Shown piece by piece: positions 37,733-50,364 of a stretch of DNA of 64,000 bases; the stretch's first letter is position 1, and each line of letters opens with the position of its first letter. The translations under genes were made by a program, and so were the position numbers. The notes beneath the pieces were generated by a model. That model did not search any database and was not told the DNA's origin. It saw nothing but the letters and a program-made list of their open reading frames with translations. The DNA comes from Anseranas semipalmata (lineage: Eukaryota > Chordata > Aves > Anseriformes > Anseranatidae). The stretch lies in NCBI GenBank assembly GCA_013399115.1, contig VXAA01005665.1, forward strand, positions 1,067,373-1,131,372, given 5' to 3'.

Positions 37733-39682
37733 TTTAGAAGCCGATTATTTTAGTGAGCTAGATTTCTCCTGGCTTTGTCTGGCTTGTATTGGCATTACAT
37801 TGGCGATAAATCTGTTTTCAGCAGTAGATGTTCTGGGAGAACTGAAGAATGGAAAGTCCAACGAATGCAATAGGAAAGATTTATATGTGCATGTAATAGA
37901 CTGTAATTCTGTGGTGCTCAGGAGAGCTCACTGAGGCTTACTATAAAGTGCATAATGCTAAAGATTTCTTGATTACTGTCATTCTTACTGTTCCCCTGAT
38001 TGTTAGAGCTGAGCAGAAGCAACAACATCCAGAAGTGAATACAACAGCAGTTATAATATCAAAAGGTACAAGCCTATAGAAAAGCTATTTTTTTCCTTAA
38101 GGGTTTAGGAATACATTGTTATGGATTTTGCTGTATCTTCTTGAAATGGAGATACATAACTATTGAACGTAAGATAGTTTAGAAAAAGCAATATAACAGT
38201 GTCTAAAAGGACAGTGGTCTCTACCCCGTGACTGCCTGTCCCAGAGGAAAAACATCGAAGATGCACGGTGGTGATGGAATTTAGTTTACTTGTGACATTT
38301 AGTTGATACGATTTCGTGTTTGTGGTTCTCTGAAGGAAGATCAGGAAGATCAGTAAAACTGAAGGTTATGCTGCAAGTCAGGGTACAGTGTGGAGATGGT
38401 TGTGCTTGCTCTTAGTCAGAAATGGAGAAACAGAATAAATGAGCTTTTGTATGACTTGGTACTGTAACAGTAAGCTACTACCAGCAGTCTGTTCTGGAGA
38501 GAAAGCACTGAGCAAGCGCTGGAGTACAGACTGAAGGAAAAAAAAAAAGAAAGAAAAATCTAAGTGTGACAGACACTTTGAGGCAGAGAATTGACAGAGA
38601 AAAGATTTGAACCATGGGCAAAGTCACCTTTTCTGTTGTTTCATGTGTGCTGTGCAGAGGGAAATAGAACTTTTTGTGCGCTCTTTTCACATTGGTAGGA
38701 CTTCATCACAGAAAATCCCCACTCTGTCATCCGCTTCCCTTCCCAATTGAAACAACTTCCAAGTCTTTCCATGCCTAGCCTAACTACTTAAGATCAAAAC
38801 TAGCTCCTCCATAATGGCTGCGGTCGAAGGGGTCTGTCTGTGCAGCCTACACATCGATATGTCTGGGTATAAAATGTGCAGTAACAATGTTAATAAAATA
38901 TGTAGTGTTTGATGTGCTTGCTTATTTGCTTTGGCTATGTGAACAAACAAATGCATGGTCTTGAGAATACAGTAGTCTTGGTACCTGAAGCAAAGGAGCT
39001 CTGCAAGGGAAGGCAGGTTCCCTCTTAGCTCCCTCTCGTACAGAGTCTCTCAGGTAGGGACTCCAGGTGCCGGTTGGTTGAAGCCAAGAAGGAGGTGCTT
39101 TGTGCAAACAGAAGGAGGAGTTGGATATAAACAGGCAACAAGATCTAGAAATACGCATGTTTTGTTTTCTGCTGTTTCAAGTTAAATACAGAAAACAACA
39201 AAACCGAAGACCAGCTAGAAGGAATTGACTTACTCTACTCAGATACAGATCACAATGTGATTTAAACGTGCTAAAATGATTATGCTAATTGTGAAGACCT
39301 AAACCCAAGAGTCAGTTGTATGTATTTTAAGAACTTACCTCAAATGTCAAAAGACGACAAACTTGCACTTAACTTGCATTACTCCACCTTGAAACAAACA
39401 CAGTGTATTGCTTTTTCATTTCTTCACCACTGAGAAACACTCTGCTGTCCAGAAGGAGTCGAGTTGTCTCAATCTGCGCAACAGATGTTTGTCTTTGTCT
39501 CCTCCTCCTCTCTCCTGCCCTCCCCTGCTCTGTGCAAATGTGGTCTTTGACATTTATATTTCTCTAATTTGAGTGTGTGTCTGTTTAGGCTGGTTGCAGT
39601 AACCGCTGAGATTAAAAGAAAAAAAAATCTCTATGTTGAAGCTGGTAAGTCAGTTTCTTGATTTATATCAGGTACCCTGCTT

Positions 39683-39712
39683 TTCCATGTAATGAACTTC
39701 CATGTAATGAAC
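39683..39712. repeat. Perfect 15-bp tandem duplication
   Basis: The 15-mer ttccatgtaatgaac is present twice head to tail (39683-39697 and 39698-39712) without a mismatch, which points to a recent duplication. Confidence 0.93.
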
Positions 39713-41070
39713 ACCAAATGGAAGATTTTTCTTTTTTCCCGAGTGTGGACAAGCCTGTACAGGAAAAATTTTCAAAAATGAAATTTTAGTATATTTTAGG
39801 GCATTTCAATTCACGCTTGCTCTGTTTTCCTTTTCCTCTTACAGCTAAAACCCATAAACACTCAATACTAATGTAATTAACAAATGCTCAGTAGAACCAA
39901 CTGCAAGAAGAGTCACATAAATGTTGCATGCGATTGTGCAGCTCACAAATTGCCAGGCTGCTAAACTGACAGCTCTACGATAACAGATGCAATTGAGAAA
40001 TTCTCCTTTTCTTTGCATTTCCTAACTGCATAGCAGCATTTTTGTTAGTTTTTCAAATGTTTCATCCTTTAGGGTGATTAAGGCAACAGCACACCTGTGG
40101 TTGCCCCATATGCTCCTTTCATGAATGCTGCTGCTGCTTGCACCCTCAAAGAGGGGACTGCTTATCCTCACTTGCTGAATCATTTTTCTTCTTCCTGGCT
40201 CTCATTGCAGTATCACATAGTGAACTTTCATTTTCGTATAGGCATGCGGGTATGGCACTGACTCAGGTAATAGCTATCTGTGCGGACATGTCATCTTAGC
40301 TGCTAACACCCGCGCTAGCTAGATTAAAGTCTATTCCAGAGATGCTTGTCATTCAGCAAGCAAACCTCCATCTACACTGCACTTTTATCCTGGTCACTCC
40401 AACAGCCACTTTCCTTGCTGGCCTTTAAATATATGTACATCAGCAGTCCTTTTTCGTCATGAGAAAAAAAAATGCTGTGATTTAATCCTGAAAAAAATCG
40501 CTTCTATATAAATCTATTACGTAAAATGCAAGAAGTAAGGTGATACTGATGTGACCAGTACCAGAATTTCTGGCTATCCTGCAAATTTGATGCAAGCAAA
40601 CATTTTCTCAACAATGTGCAGAATCAGTGTTGTACGCTCTTTTCCAGAAGGATCTCTGGAAGCCAAGTCAACATTTTGTTAGGTACCAAATAACCTTTAG
40701 AACGAATCGGTAAATTATAAAATAAAAGGCTTCAACTAAAAGATTCTTACAGCCAAGTAGGAAATCTAGTCAACCATTACTGACATGGATTCACTGATCT
40801 AGAAAATTACTTTAATGTACATATCAATATACTTGCTGATTTCTTACATTTCAGTGGATTTTTAAAAAATTGTTATTGCAGAGACTCCTTGTGTTTGATA
40901 TGTTATAAAATTCACTAAAACTTTTTTATGTTAAAGCAATAATGCAGCTATTGTACCTCCTTAGGTTTGCATTTTTTTTTTAATAAAAATTAATATTTTT
41001 TTAAGTAGAACTTAGCAGTAAAAATATTTCTGAGTTTATGGAGCTGGCAAATGAACTCCATTCAGAAAGC

Positions 41071-41086
41071 AAAAAAAAAAAAAAAA
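41071..41086. repeat. poly(A) run
   Basis: An uninterrupted A run of 16 bases in an AT-rich area. Confidence 0.9.
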
Positions 41087-42539
41087 TCAATTTATGGATC
41101 TGGAATAAAATTTAGAGTTTAAGGAATTCTTTGTGCAACAAGACTTATCAAAATATTTTAAGGAAGACAGAAAAATTGCATTAGGAAGTAAAGGCACATA
41201 TTAGCATCTTTTTGTTGTTGTTGAGCTGGAATTATTTTCTGAGAAATATGCACTTTTTCTGATTGAAAGTAGTTGATAAATAAAGTTAACCTGTTGGCCT
41301 ATTGACTTATCATAGGCCTTGTTACGTAGTTAAAGAAGACAATGATGTCAGTCCAGGTGGCATTGAAGCTAGTGGTAATATTTAACTGTCTGATCAAGAA
41401 ATTCAGCAGTCAGTTCTGAGTTCATTGTTCTGCCATTGGCTCCATGCAGGTACACCAATCCTGCCCCTTTTTGTGCTTTTTGAGGAGTTGGAATTTAACT
41501 GGCTTGTACAAAGAGGTTTAACAGATGCCTGCATCTAAAAATACATGTTTTTCTGCTGATTCCTTTTGTTATACCAACTCATTACCTTTAAGAACAGTAA
41601 GGACAAGAATTTCAGACAAACATGATACTCAGGTTGCAGCTTTTTATTCAAAGACTAAAAGAGGTAAAAAGAGGTCTGTGGAAATCAGAGACCCTATGTT
41701 AAGTTCTCACAAATAAAAGGGATCCAAAGGTCCCTTTGAGAAAAAGAAACAGATTCTAGAATAAAAACTTCAGAGATTTTGATAAGAGACTGTTCCTTGC
41801 ATCTACTGTGAAAGCAAGGTCAAGTGATAATGAAAAATAAAAGATTTTCCGTGTAGCTATTTTTGAAGGCAGCTAGAGAATTCAGACATATCATTTCCTT
41901 GTAATTAATCATTTTTAAATTAAATTTTAAGAATTGGCATTCTTTCTATACCTAACTCCCCTTAGCAGTCTCCTGGAGATAGTCTTTACAATCTATAAGG
42001 GTCATGATGCTGAATGCAGCTTGCACTGCCATGAGGCGCTTCTAAATTTGTATTGGCAGAAAAAAATGTGTAATACATGAATGTATTTTTCTTACATCTG
42101 TTTAATAATCTGAGACTCAATAGCACAACAGGGGAAGCCAAGGGGTATCTTAAAAAAGAAATAAATAAATCAGATTTAGTGTTTGGCTGTATATAAGGAG
42201 TGTGGCATTTGTAAATAACCCTCTCAGAGAGGACCAGAAAAAAATTACCATCAGTATACAGCACCATGCTTAGTGAAGCCACAGCAGCTTTTTCCTGTCT
42301 CTGTTGCTACATGGCACACATCCAGCTATCTGCTGTACTAACATTTGCTCCTGGGAGGAGAAGAAGAAAAAAGGGTCCATAAGGTTTCCATTGGCCTAGA
42401 CAACTGAAACATCTGCTAGACTCATGAGCAGCTTGCTGGTCTAAGTCAGCAGGGAGAATTGCTGCAGATCAGTGCTGCCATATCAATAGATATTTCATAG
42501 ACCATAGGGAAGAAATAAGAAAGTCAGTGGAATAAGTGA

Positions 42540-42851
42540 TTATTTCGAAGTACACCAAAGTCTTGTGTAGTTTTATATAAACTGATATCTAAATTGCACA
42601 GAATTAGAGCCACATCTACAACTGATCAGCATACAAGACTCGTTAGGGACCAGGTACTTGAAAGAATAGCAGAATGCAATCCTGATCTTTCTGAAACACA
42701 AATAGTGATGTTGGAAGGGAATCGGCCACTCGCTGTCAGGATACACAACACAGGAAAAGAGCAAGTGTTGGAGGAACAAGGGTGGAGGACAAAGGAGTAT
42801 GCACATGAGTGCCTGTTCAGATTAAACCATGCAGGTACTGTCATTCCCACC
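42540..42851 (+). other. Unidentified open reading segment running into an assembly gap
   Basis: The + frame is open for 104 codons from just after a TGA at 42537 to the gap at 42852. The predicted peptide has balanced charged and hydrophobic residues (for example R-D-Q-V-L-E-R-I-A-E-C-N-P-D-L-S-E-T-Q), unlike the Phe/Leu/Ser-rich chance frames nearby. The first ATG lies well inside, near 42710, so it is not a complete gene. A weak possible exon is bounded by CAG ending at 42602 and CAG|GTACTG at about 42830. An A run directly follows the gap, so a processed pseudogene with its poly(A) tail is another option. I do not recognise the protein. Both minus-strand frames are also partly open, so chance remains possible. 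Confidence 0.33.
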
Positions 42852-42900
42852 NNNNNNNNNNNNNNNNNNNNNNNNNNNNNNNNNNNNNNNNNNNNNNNNN
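42852..42900. other. Assembly gap (49 N)
   Basis: Forty-nine consecutive N bases. The open segment upstream ends here and an A-rich stretch starts immediately after, so sequence of unknown content, possibly low-complexity, is missing. Confidence 0.99.
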
Positions 42901-43639
42901 AAAAAAAATACAGTAAATACGCTTGTTATTAAAGGAATGTTATTTGAAAGTTTGTTTAATTTGTCCATGTTGCATTACACTGACACAATTTAAGTATCTA
43001 ACTTCTTGGTATCAATCCCCATTTACCACTAGGATATTTTACTGGGATGTGTTATTACCAGAGTGTTCTGGTAATCTGGTGATCACAACAGGTAAGTATA
43101 ACATTCCATTTAGCATCTCTGATCAAAATCTGATTTTTCTACCTTTGCTTTTCTTTGTATTTGAGGATCACATATAATCTGAAGCAAACTGAACAGATCA
43201 ATGAAAGCTGAAGTCCAGGTGGCAAGGATTTATTTGATGAACTAGTGCAATGATCAGTACTTTTGTTCAGTTTAGTTTCTAAAACAAGGGGCAGTAAGAT
43301 CAATGTTTAAATATACCATTCTATTGTAATTCAAATATACAGTCTGAAGTAGAAAGAAGGTAAGTTCCCAGGAAAAAAAAAAAAAGTTGTTTTTATTGGT
43401 GTCTTTATTACTGTTCTTCTTTGCTTCCCCTCTTGTTTCTTTGTGTGTATATGTGCAAACATATCTGATATGCGTTTGCTTCTACATTTCAACAAGAACA
43501 AAAGTTATTGTGTGGACATGTAGTAATGCTAACCTAGAACTCTTCATTTTCACTTTTCTTGGCTGTTTTGTACAGTGAAAAATTCTAGCTGCTGTTTCAA
43601 CACAGAGGGTTTGAAGTGCTAAGTGAGCTTTTGCAGGGG

Positions 43640-43824
43640 CATGTATAAGTAAGGCTAAGCAGTTCAGTGATGTTAAAACCTGTCGGAGTTTAAGAAGTGT
43701 TTGGACTATGCTCTCAGACACATGGTTTGAATTCTGATTTTTAGGTAGACCTGTGTGGAGCCAGGAGTTGGACTCGATGATCTTTGCGGGTCCCTTCCAA
43801 CTCGGGATATTCTATGATTCTATG
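43640..43824 (+). mobile_element. CR1 LINE 3' end (young avian subfamily), 5'-truncated
   Basis: The segment contains, in order, 'cctgtcggagtttaagaag', 'ggactatgctctcagacac', 'gtgtggagccaggagttgg' and 'gggtcccttccaactcggg', then two copies of the octamer attctatg at 43809-43824. This is the 3' untranslated end and terminal repeat of avian CR1. CR1 has no poly(A) tail and usually inserts 5'-truncated, as here. The match to what I know of the family is close, so this copy is relatively young. The 5' limit is uncertain by some tens of bases. It lies in the same orientation as CADM2. Confidence 0.93.
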
Positions 43825-44348
43825 TTTCGGTTTGGGGGATCTGTATCTGTGTCTGTATTCAGGGATTCCTGAATACCCTCTGAGGTTACAAACGTTCACA
43901 AAGTACAGTACTGCTTGGAGCTGACTTGTATACCTGCATCTTCTGCTGTCTTTTAACATCTCTTGTATGAAATTCAGGAGGTGGTGAGACAAAGCTAAAA
44001 GTGGTAGGATTTTAAACCTTGATTATGTTCTGCTCAGATGGGAAGAGTAATCTGAAACATCTACAGAAGGTAGATAGGCAGCTGGACAAAAGTGTCCTTG
44101 CCAGATGGGTTACCTGAGTGTTGGATTTCAAACTTCATGATCTGTTTTAAGGACGGAGAGAGAAAAGGAAAACTATTTCTGGAGAGATGCAAGAATACTT
44201 TTTTTTTTGTCTGTTTTGATGACTCAATGGTTGTCAAACCTTTTTTCCAATAGATTTGAAACATTTCATAGATGGGAGCAAGGAAATGATTAAAGGGGTT
44301 GTAGCAAAATGAGGAAAAAGTTGAAATCAGATCTCCTGATTTCATTGC

Positions 44349-44377
44349 TTATTATTATCATTATTATTATTATTATT
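44349..44377. repeat. (TTA)n microsatellite
   Basis: About nine TTA units with one ATCA interruption. Confidence 0.9.
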
Positions 44378-45218
44378 TCGGTTGTATAACTCTCTTTCAC
44401 CGGAATGTTTAATTTAGAAAAATTAAAAGTAAAGTATTTTGACTTTTCTGAATAAAAATGGTTTGCTTTTAACACTTTGGGAAAATTTGTTATTTCTAAT
44501 ATTTTAATCTATCTCTACTTTTGCTTTAGCCAAAACAATGTTCTGAGTTATTTCTGAATTCCTAGTAATTCCAGTCTTCCTTGAGCATTATGTTTTCCAA
44601 CAAAGATATCTTCGCCCAGTATTAAGGTTAGAAACTTTAATGTATCCCCAGAGTATTTCAAGCCAAGATTTTAACAGGGTAGAGCTGTGGGAGAAGCTAT
44701 GATTAGGCTACTGAAGTATCTCTGAGGTCAGCACAGGTAAAGCAAGCAGATCAGCCGAATATCTGACTTGAATGAAGGGGTAATACATGCTGCCTGTGGA
44801 CAGACATCTCACCTGAGATAAAGCGAGGCGCTACCAAGGTGTAAGGAAGCTTAAATAACATGAGTTCAGCATGTAAAATCCAGCAACGGTTGCAAATGTC
44901 CAGTGGACAGTTTGACCAGGCAGTGACAGGTATTAACACTTAACAGCTTACTTAAATTCTCAATTCACAGAAAAGATGAAACATGTAGAGTAAAAGAGAA
45001 AGCCTGCGGATCTGATTTAGCAAGTCTATGCAAATAATTTATTTATTACTTCAGTGCCTTAGCTGTTATTTGACATGCTCCATATTGGAGCTCTATATAT
45101 GAATATTTGTAGTTCTCAAGGGTTCTATACTAGTATACTCTGGAAGAACAACTTATACAAAATGATGCTGCAACCTAGCTGTGTTCCCTTCCTGTAAAAA
45201 CAGAAAAAATAAAAGGGG

Positions 45219-45231
45219 TGTGTGTGTGTGA
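45219..45231. repeat. short (TG)n run
   Basis: Six TG units following GGGG. It is a small dinucleotide repeat. Confidence 0.8.
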
Positions 45232-45868
45232 GAATCACCACCACCAAAGCCTGCATTATCCTAGATAGGCTGAATCTTGGAGAGTCCAAATAGCTGTGCA
45301 GTATATTTCAGAACGCTTGTTCTAGGCTGATATCTCAATCTAGGATTAAGTGAGTGACTTTGTCATCTTGTGAGCATATCTTAATATGACTGTAATTTTC
45401 TCATTTCTTAGCTGTTTGCCTTTTGACTATTCTTGTTGCAAGGGGAGAGATGGACATCTGCTGGTCTTGATTATCAGCCTTTCAAATGGCATTCTGGAAA
45501 GAGAAAAGGCTTTTTTGAGACTACAATAATTAACTCTCTGGACATTCTTGAAGTTGTGTGTCTTTTTAGTCTTTCTGGTAATTCCTTCCTTGAGAAAGAT
45601 CAAGTACCCCATTTATAATTTTCGCAGAACTATGGTTGGAAATTTCATATTCTCGCTTACCTCCTTACTTACCTGTGGAACTGCTTCTGGAAGGCATGTG
45701 CTTGAAAAAGGGATGGTCAGTGTATTGCTGTAAACTTTTTGCATTGCTTCAGGGCACTTTTTCCAGTATTTCCTGTCTAGATGTGGAAGGGTTTGTCATT
45801 AGAACATGAAAATATACCTACAGACCCACGTTTATCTCATTTTAAGTAATTCTTCATTTCTTTTTTTC

Positions 45869-45901
45869 TTCTCTCTCTCTCTCTCTCTTTTTTTTTTTTT
45901 T
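45869..45901. repeat. (TC)n followed by poly(T)
   Basis: About 20 bases of CT repeats run into a T run of about 14 bases. The whole tract resembles a long polypyrimidine tract ending in TAG, but the sequence after it has no coding features. Confidence 0.9.
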
Positions 45902-46780
45902 AGTAAAAGCCTTGTGTTAATTGTGCCTTTTAAAGAATAGACAGGGTTTTCATTACATTCTGATAACCATGTAAACCTTTGGATGCTTATCTGCATTTTC
46001 TGGGTATTTTGAGAGTACAGAACTAGGAACAAAATCTCTCACACAAAATGCTCATTCAGGCCTTGTGACCATTCCCCAAAACTGGAACCGTGCTGTGCCA
46101 GGCTGGAGTGCATCAGCACATATGTGTTCTTTTTGATTTGTTTTTTTGTTTGTTTTGCACTTGTGGAAGTGCAGTGGACTTCAAGAGGGTCAACTGCTGG
46201 GTCATTCAAAGACAGTGCCAAACATCTGTGGCTTGGAATGAGTTATCACGTGGAGACGGGACAGAAGATGTGTGAAAATGGCAAGCTTTAGGTTGCATTT
46301 CATTACAGTCAGTTTCAGAACTTTTCTAAGAACTTGCTAATAGATCATTCATTAACACATTGTATTCAAATTACACTGGCAGGATATTTTAAATTACAGT
46401 ATTTTATCATTGCAAAACATCTGCATGATAGTTGTTTGATGTGATATCCAATGTAAAGTCAGCTAGTGTGTGTAGCTGCATGCTTTACTTTTTAATTGAC
46501 ATTATGGGTACGTGTCTTCCCATGATGTTTAGGCTCAGGTAGTTTTCCTGTTGTCCTGTTGCATGTCAGAATTATGTTGGTGTCAGAGAATGCTTTTGGC
46601 TCACACCCTTCAGAATTGCTGGCTCACTGATGGGATGCTGGGTGTGGGCAGCCCTGGTTCTGTCACAATCACCTTAGAAAAATCAGCAATGTTAAGTTCT
46701 CTTTCTTCTGTAGCCCTTTGGTTGAACCGTTCAGATTGGTTTCCCTCCCGCATGTAGTTTTTCCCAGAATAACCCACCTG

Positions 46781-46930
46781 GAGACTTTTTGCTCAGAACC
46801 CACGCAGCCGTTCCAGCTTTCCAGCCAGCTGACCGCTGCCTGCTGCCTCCAGCACGGGGAGGCGGTGAGGGGCTCTGTACGGGGGTGTGAGGCTCCTGTG
46901 TGCCAAAAATGGAGGCTGCTCACAGCAGCT
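46781..46930. other. Locally GC-rich patch, no gene call
   Basis: About 150 bases are clearly GC-richer than the surroundings, with several CpGs and many CAGC/GCTG words. Open frames on both strands (46718-46948 plus, 46669-46923 minus) reflect this composition. It could be an enhancer; nothing specific is recognisable. Confidence 0.25.
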
Positions 46931-48056
46931 CTGCCACCTGGCTATTAATCAAGTCACTGACACGGTGCGAGACAAAGTACTCTATCATTTTGGTAAGGTA
47001 ATACCCAAAAGACTGATGTTACCTGAACATTGTGTTTCATAAAAACACATAAAAGAACATTCCCAGTTTATGCAAATCTATTCATGGTATTACTACATAT
47101 GAAACATTGCTGGCCAGATAAAATGTAAGCAGTCACTCTAAAATGGGATTGATTCCTTCCTCCCCCCTCAGGGCTTGTTCTTTGAGCAGTATTGTGACAG
47201 TAGCATTTTAAAATAAGAATCCTGTATACAGGCCTTTACCACCTCATGTAATAAAAAAATATCCACGTAACTGAGTTGGACCTTTTACTTTAAATTGCTT
47301 CTTACTCCTTTTGCCTGGCTTTTCTTCTGTGGAGACTTTCCACAATAAAACAGTATCCAAAGCAAAGTATTTTATACTTTTAACTATTTATTGTAGGTAA
47401 GCAATTAATCAGAAGACAGAAAGCAGTGTTTAGGCAGAGTGCTGTCTCCGGATGGTATGTTGCAGTATGGGAATCAGTTTTTGACTGAGGACCCCAAATC
47501 GTGGTATTGAGCTAGCACTCTCGAGAACTGATTGTATTAACTTGATGCTAAAAATATGAAACTGAAATACGAAAATGTGACATAGCAAAGATGAGCTGTA
47601 TAGGCTGCTTGGCCACTGTTTCACCTGTATGATGTTTTTCTGGGGGAAACCTAAAGTGGATGAGATAGAAGATTTCCTCCATTCTCTGCCAAAGCCTCTT
47701 TTTTGAGTTGGGCTAATATTGCTTGAATTTCATATATATTCCTATTGAAAATATATTTTATGTTAAATTTCTAATGTGTTAGTTTCATTACTCATTGTAG
47801 AAATAGCATAATTAGCTTATGATCTTACCCTGTTTATGCTGGCATGTTTTACATTTCCTTTTTCACTTTGTCCTTAAAGCCCCTTAAATATTCTGCTGTT
47901 TCTGAGAAACTTGAGCCCTGACTTCAGTTGTGTCACTAGAAGTCATACCTTTGCGCTGAACCTGTCCTTAAGCAGTAGAACACATTCATGCAAAGGCAGA
48001 GTCCTTAGCTGTGCTCTCTGACACCCCAAGAACCCTGTACAGAGTGGTTGTTGGTC

Positions 48057-48090
48057 AATCCTTACAAGTATGATAATCCTTACAAGTATG
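48057..48090. repeat. Direct duplication of a 16-mer, period 18
   Basis: The 16-mer aatccttacaagtatg occurs at 48057-48072 and 48075-48090, separated by two bases, without mismatch. It is a recent local duplication. Confidence 0.93.
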
Positions 48091-49498
48091 TCTCTGTCTT
48101 TACAGCTCTTTAATTTTCTTTTAAAATGGCATGTCCAGAACTTCATTTCATTTGTTACTCAGAGGAGAATATTGAAGAGATGAGTTATAAATGTAACAGA
48201 AGATACTTCGGGTAGCACAAGTGACCAAGTGCGTAACTGATGTGAAGTTGATAATGCTTGATACTGACTTACGGCAACAAAGGTTCTAGACAGACGTCCC
48301 TACCTTTTTATTGTGTTAACTGGGAGAAGTACTAGTCAGTATGATAAAATGCTTGGACTTGGAGAGAGGAAAGCACATGGTATATTGTGAATTTGTAGCA
48401 AGTGGTAGATTTGATAGGGTTGAATGTGTAGGTGTATTTGTCACCATCATAGGTATTTGTATTTCTTCCATTACCTTATTATCTGGGTTCTGCATAATTT
48501 TTTTTTTGTGCATTTTCTTCATGGAACACTGATGTGAAGTAAGAAAGTGCCATTATTCTCATTTTACACATTCAGAACTGAAATCTGAAGACACTGCGGC
48601 CCAGATCCTCAAAAAATGACGTACCTAATTCCTTATTCTTTCTGTTAGAATTGGGTACCTACCTGCTTTTAGAGAAAAAGGGCTTTACAGTTTTTAGAGG
48701 CACAAAGAGTTGTGCATAGCGCTTCAAAGTAAAAAACAACACTAAGCTTTAAGCTGTATTTGCACTTAGCAGAAGCAGAAGGTTTGGCTGTGTGCTATCA
48801 CAGTCATGGGGAGATTAAGTTCACTTAAATTATTTTGGGGTTTGTAACTTCCATGAGTAATTTAGAATGGTGGAAGGAAATGCCTTTTTCCCTTTTCAAA
48901 AAGTAAAAAACACTAGGTATTCTTCTCCATAAGCAAAGAATGCCATGGCAATAGTCTGAGGACAGTTAAAAATACTGGAGGTTTATGCAGGGTTCCTAGG
49001 AAACAGCAGTCTGTGTATACTTCTTGTTTCCTTGTCTCTCTTACTTTTTCCTGTTTATCTTTATGGAATAATTGTACTTATACATAATTTTCTCAAATTT
49101 ATATCTGCAATCTATTTCACTGTAACAGAAACCAAATCAATTGTATCTGTAGTTAGCTGCTATTGTAGAAACATATACTTGGAACATAGGGAGTGCAGGA
49201 AGTAACAAAGGCTTCCTCCTTGTCTATTGCTATGTAACATAAATTCTGTAGTCTGAAATCAGTGGCTATACCAGTGTGCTCTCGTCCTGTGGAATGTTTT
49301 AGTAATTGCTTAAATATTTGAAAAAGCCAGATGACCTTGAATGCACGGTTTAGGGGTAACAGTTATTTTCTGCGTTGTTTCTTCTCTTTTTCCTAAGCCT
49401 CTCATTCCTACAGTAAGTTTCTGCAGTATTCTCATTAACTCTAATTTTCTCTGCAAGTGGTTTTGTTACTGGAGCATGTAATAGTTACCAGAGCGCAC

Positions 49499-49513
49499 TT
49501 TTTTTTTTTTTTT
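49499..49513. repeat. poly(T) run
   Basis: A T run of about 15 bases followed by CCCC and more T-rich sequence. Confidence 0.9.
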
Positions 49514-49795
49514 CCCCTTTGTTTCTTTTTTAAACAATGTTTCTTTAGTGAGCAAACAATTTACAGGACATTCTTTCTGGGGATCAACTCTAAAATATAC
49601 AAGCGATCCAGATATGGGCCTAAATTATTGCCATTTAAGACAGCAAATTAGGACAGGCCATTTGACCTAGTCAAAGACTAAGAGATGTGTTCTTCTTGCT
49701 TAATCTCCGCTTTAGGCTTTCTGTGTGAGAGTGAACAGAACTATAGGCTTTATTCTTCCCCTCACATATGATGACAAACTTCATTTGCCTCCCTA

Positions 49796-49905
49796 GGCCG
49801 CTGGGCAGCCAGGCTCGCAGGAGCAGCTGAAGTCAGTAGGCCCGAAGGTCGCTAACGCGCTGCTGTCACCTGTCGTCCGCTCCCTCCTCTCTTGCCACGC
49901 ACGTT
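49796..49905. other. Short GC/CpG-rich patch
   Basis: About 110 bases with roughly ten CpGs (for example cgctaacgcgctgctg) in AT-rich intron. It is much smaller than the island at 35.7 kb. It may be a small regulatory element; there is no coding evidence. Confidence 0.3.
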
Positions 49906-50350
49906 TCTTTTTACAGCTTTCTGACAAATAGCGAAATGAGCAGGCAAAGCATGCTCTACTGATACTGTGAAGCTCTTAATTTGTAACATAATTGTTTCCT
50001 ACGAAAACAGACCTATGCAGGAACAAGTAGAGAGAGAAATCTGTTTTCTTGGTGTTTATAGCCGCCAAATCACATTTATAATTAGCCTGGTAAATTGATT
50101 AGAGTATATAACCTAACCATCAAACTGAAGTGTTGAACTCATTAAAGAGCTTTCGTTTTAATTGCAAAAAGTACAAAAAAACACCCCAAAACATAAACAA
50201 ATAAACGTTAGATGAACTCACGAGACAAATGTTTCCAAACTGGACAAAATAATGATAATTGTTCTGCCACCCATGGTCTTGTCACACACTGAGATAAAAT
50301 CAGTTTTAAAATCTGTAAAAGCAGATTTTTTGAGCCATGATTTTGGGATG

Positions 50351-50364
50351 AAAAAAAAAAAAAA
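50351..50364. repeat. poly(A) run
   Basis: An A run of 14 bases. Confidence 0.85.

Noticed and set aside
43482..43992. Minus-strand frames at 43.48-43.72 and 43.74-43.99 kb
   Set aside because: They are largely antisense reads through the CR1 3' end and show no protein features.
45869..45905. Polypyrimidine tract ending in TAG as a splice acceptor
   Set aside because: Sequence after it has stops in the relevant frames and no CADM2-like or other recognisable coding content; the tract is a (TC)n/poly(T) repeat.
46039..46275. Resemblance to a mammalian Alu-like phrase ('ccaggctggagtgca')
   Set aside because: Only about 15 bases agree and nothing around it continues the SINE; the rest of the window looks avian, so it is chance.
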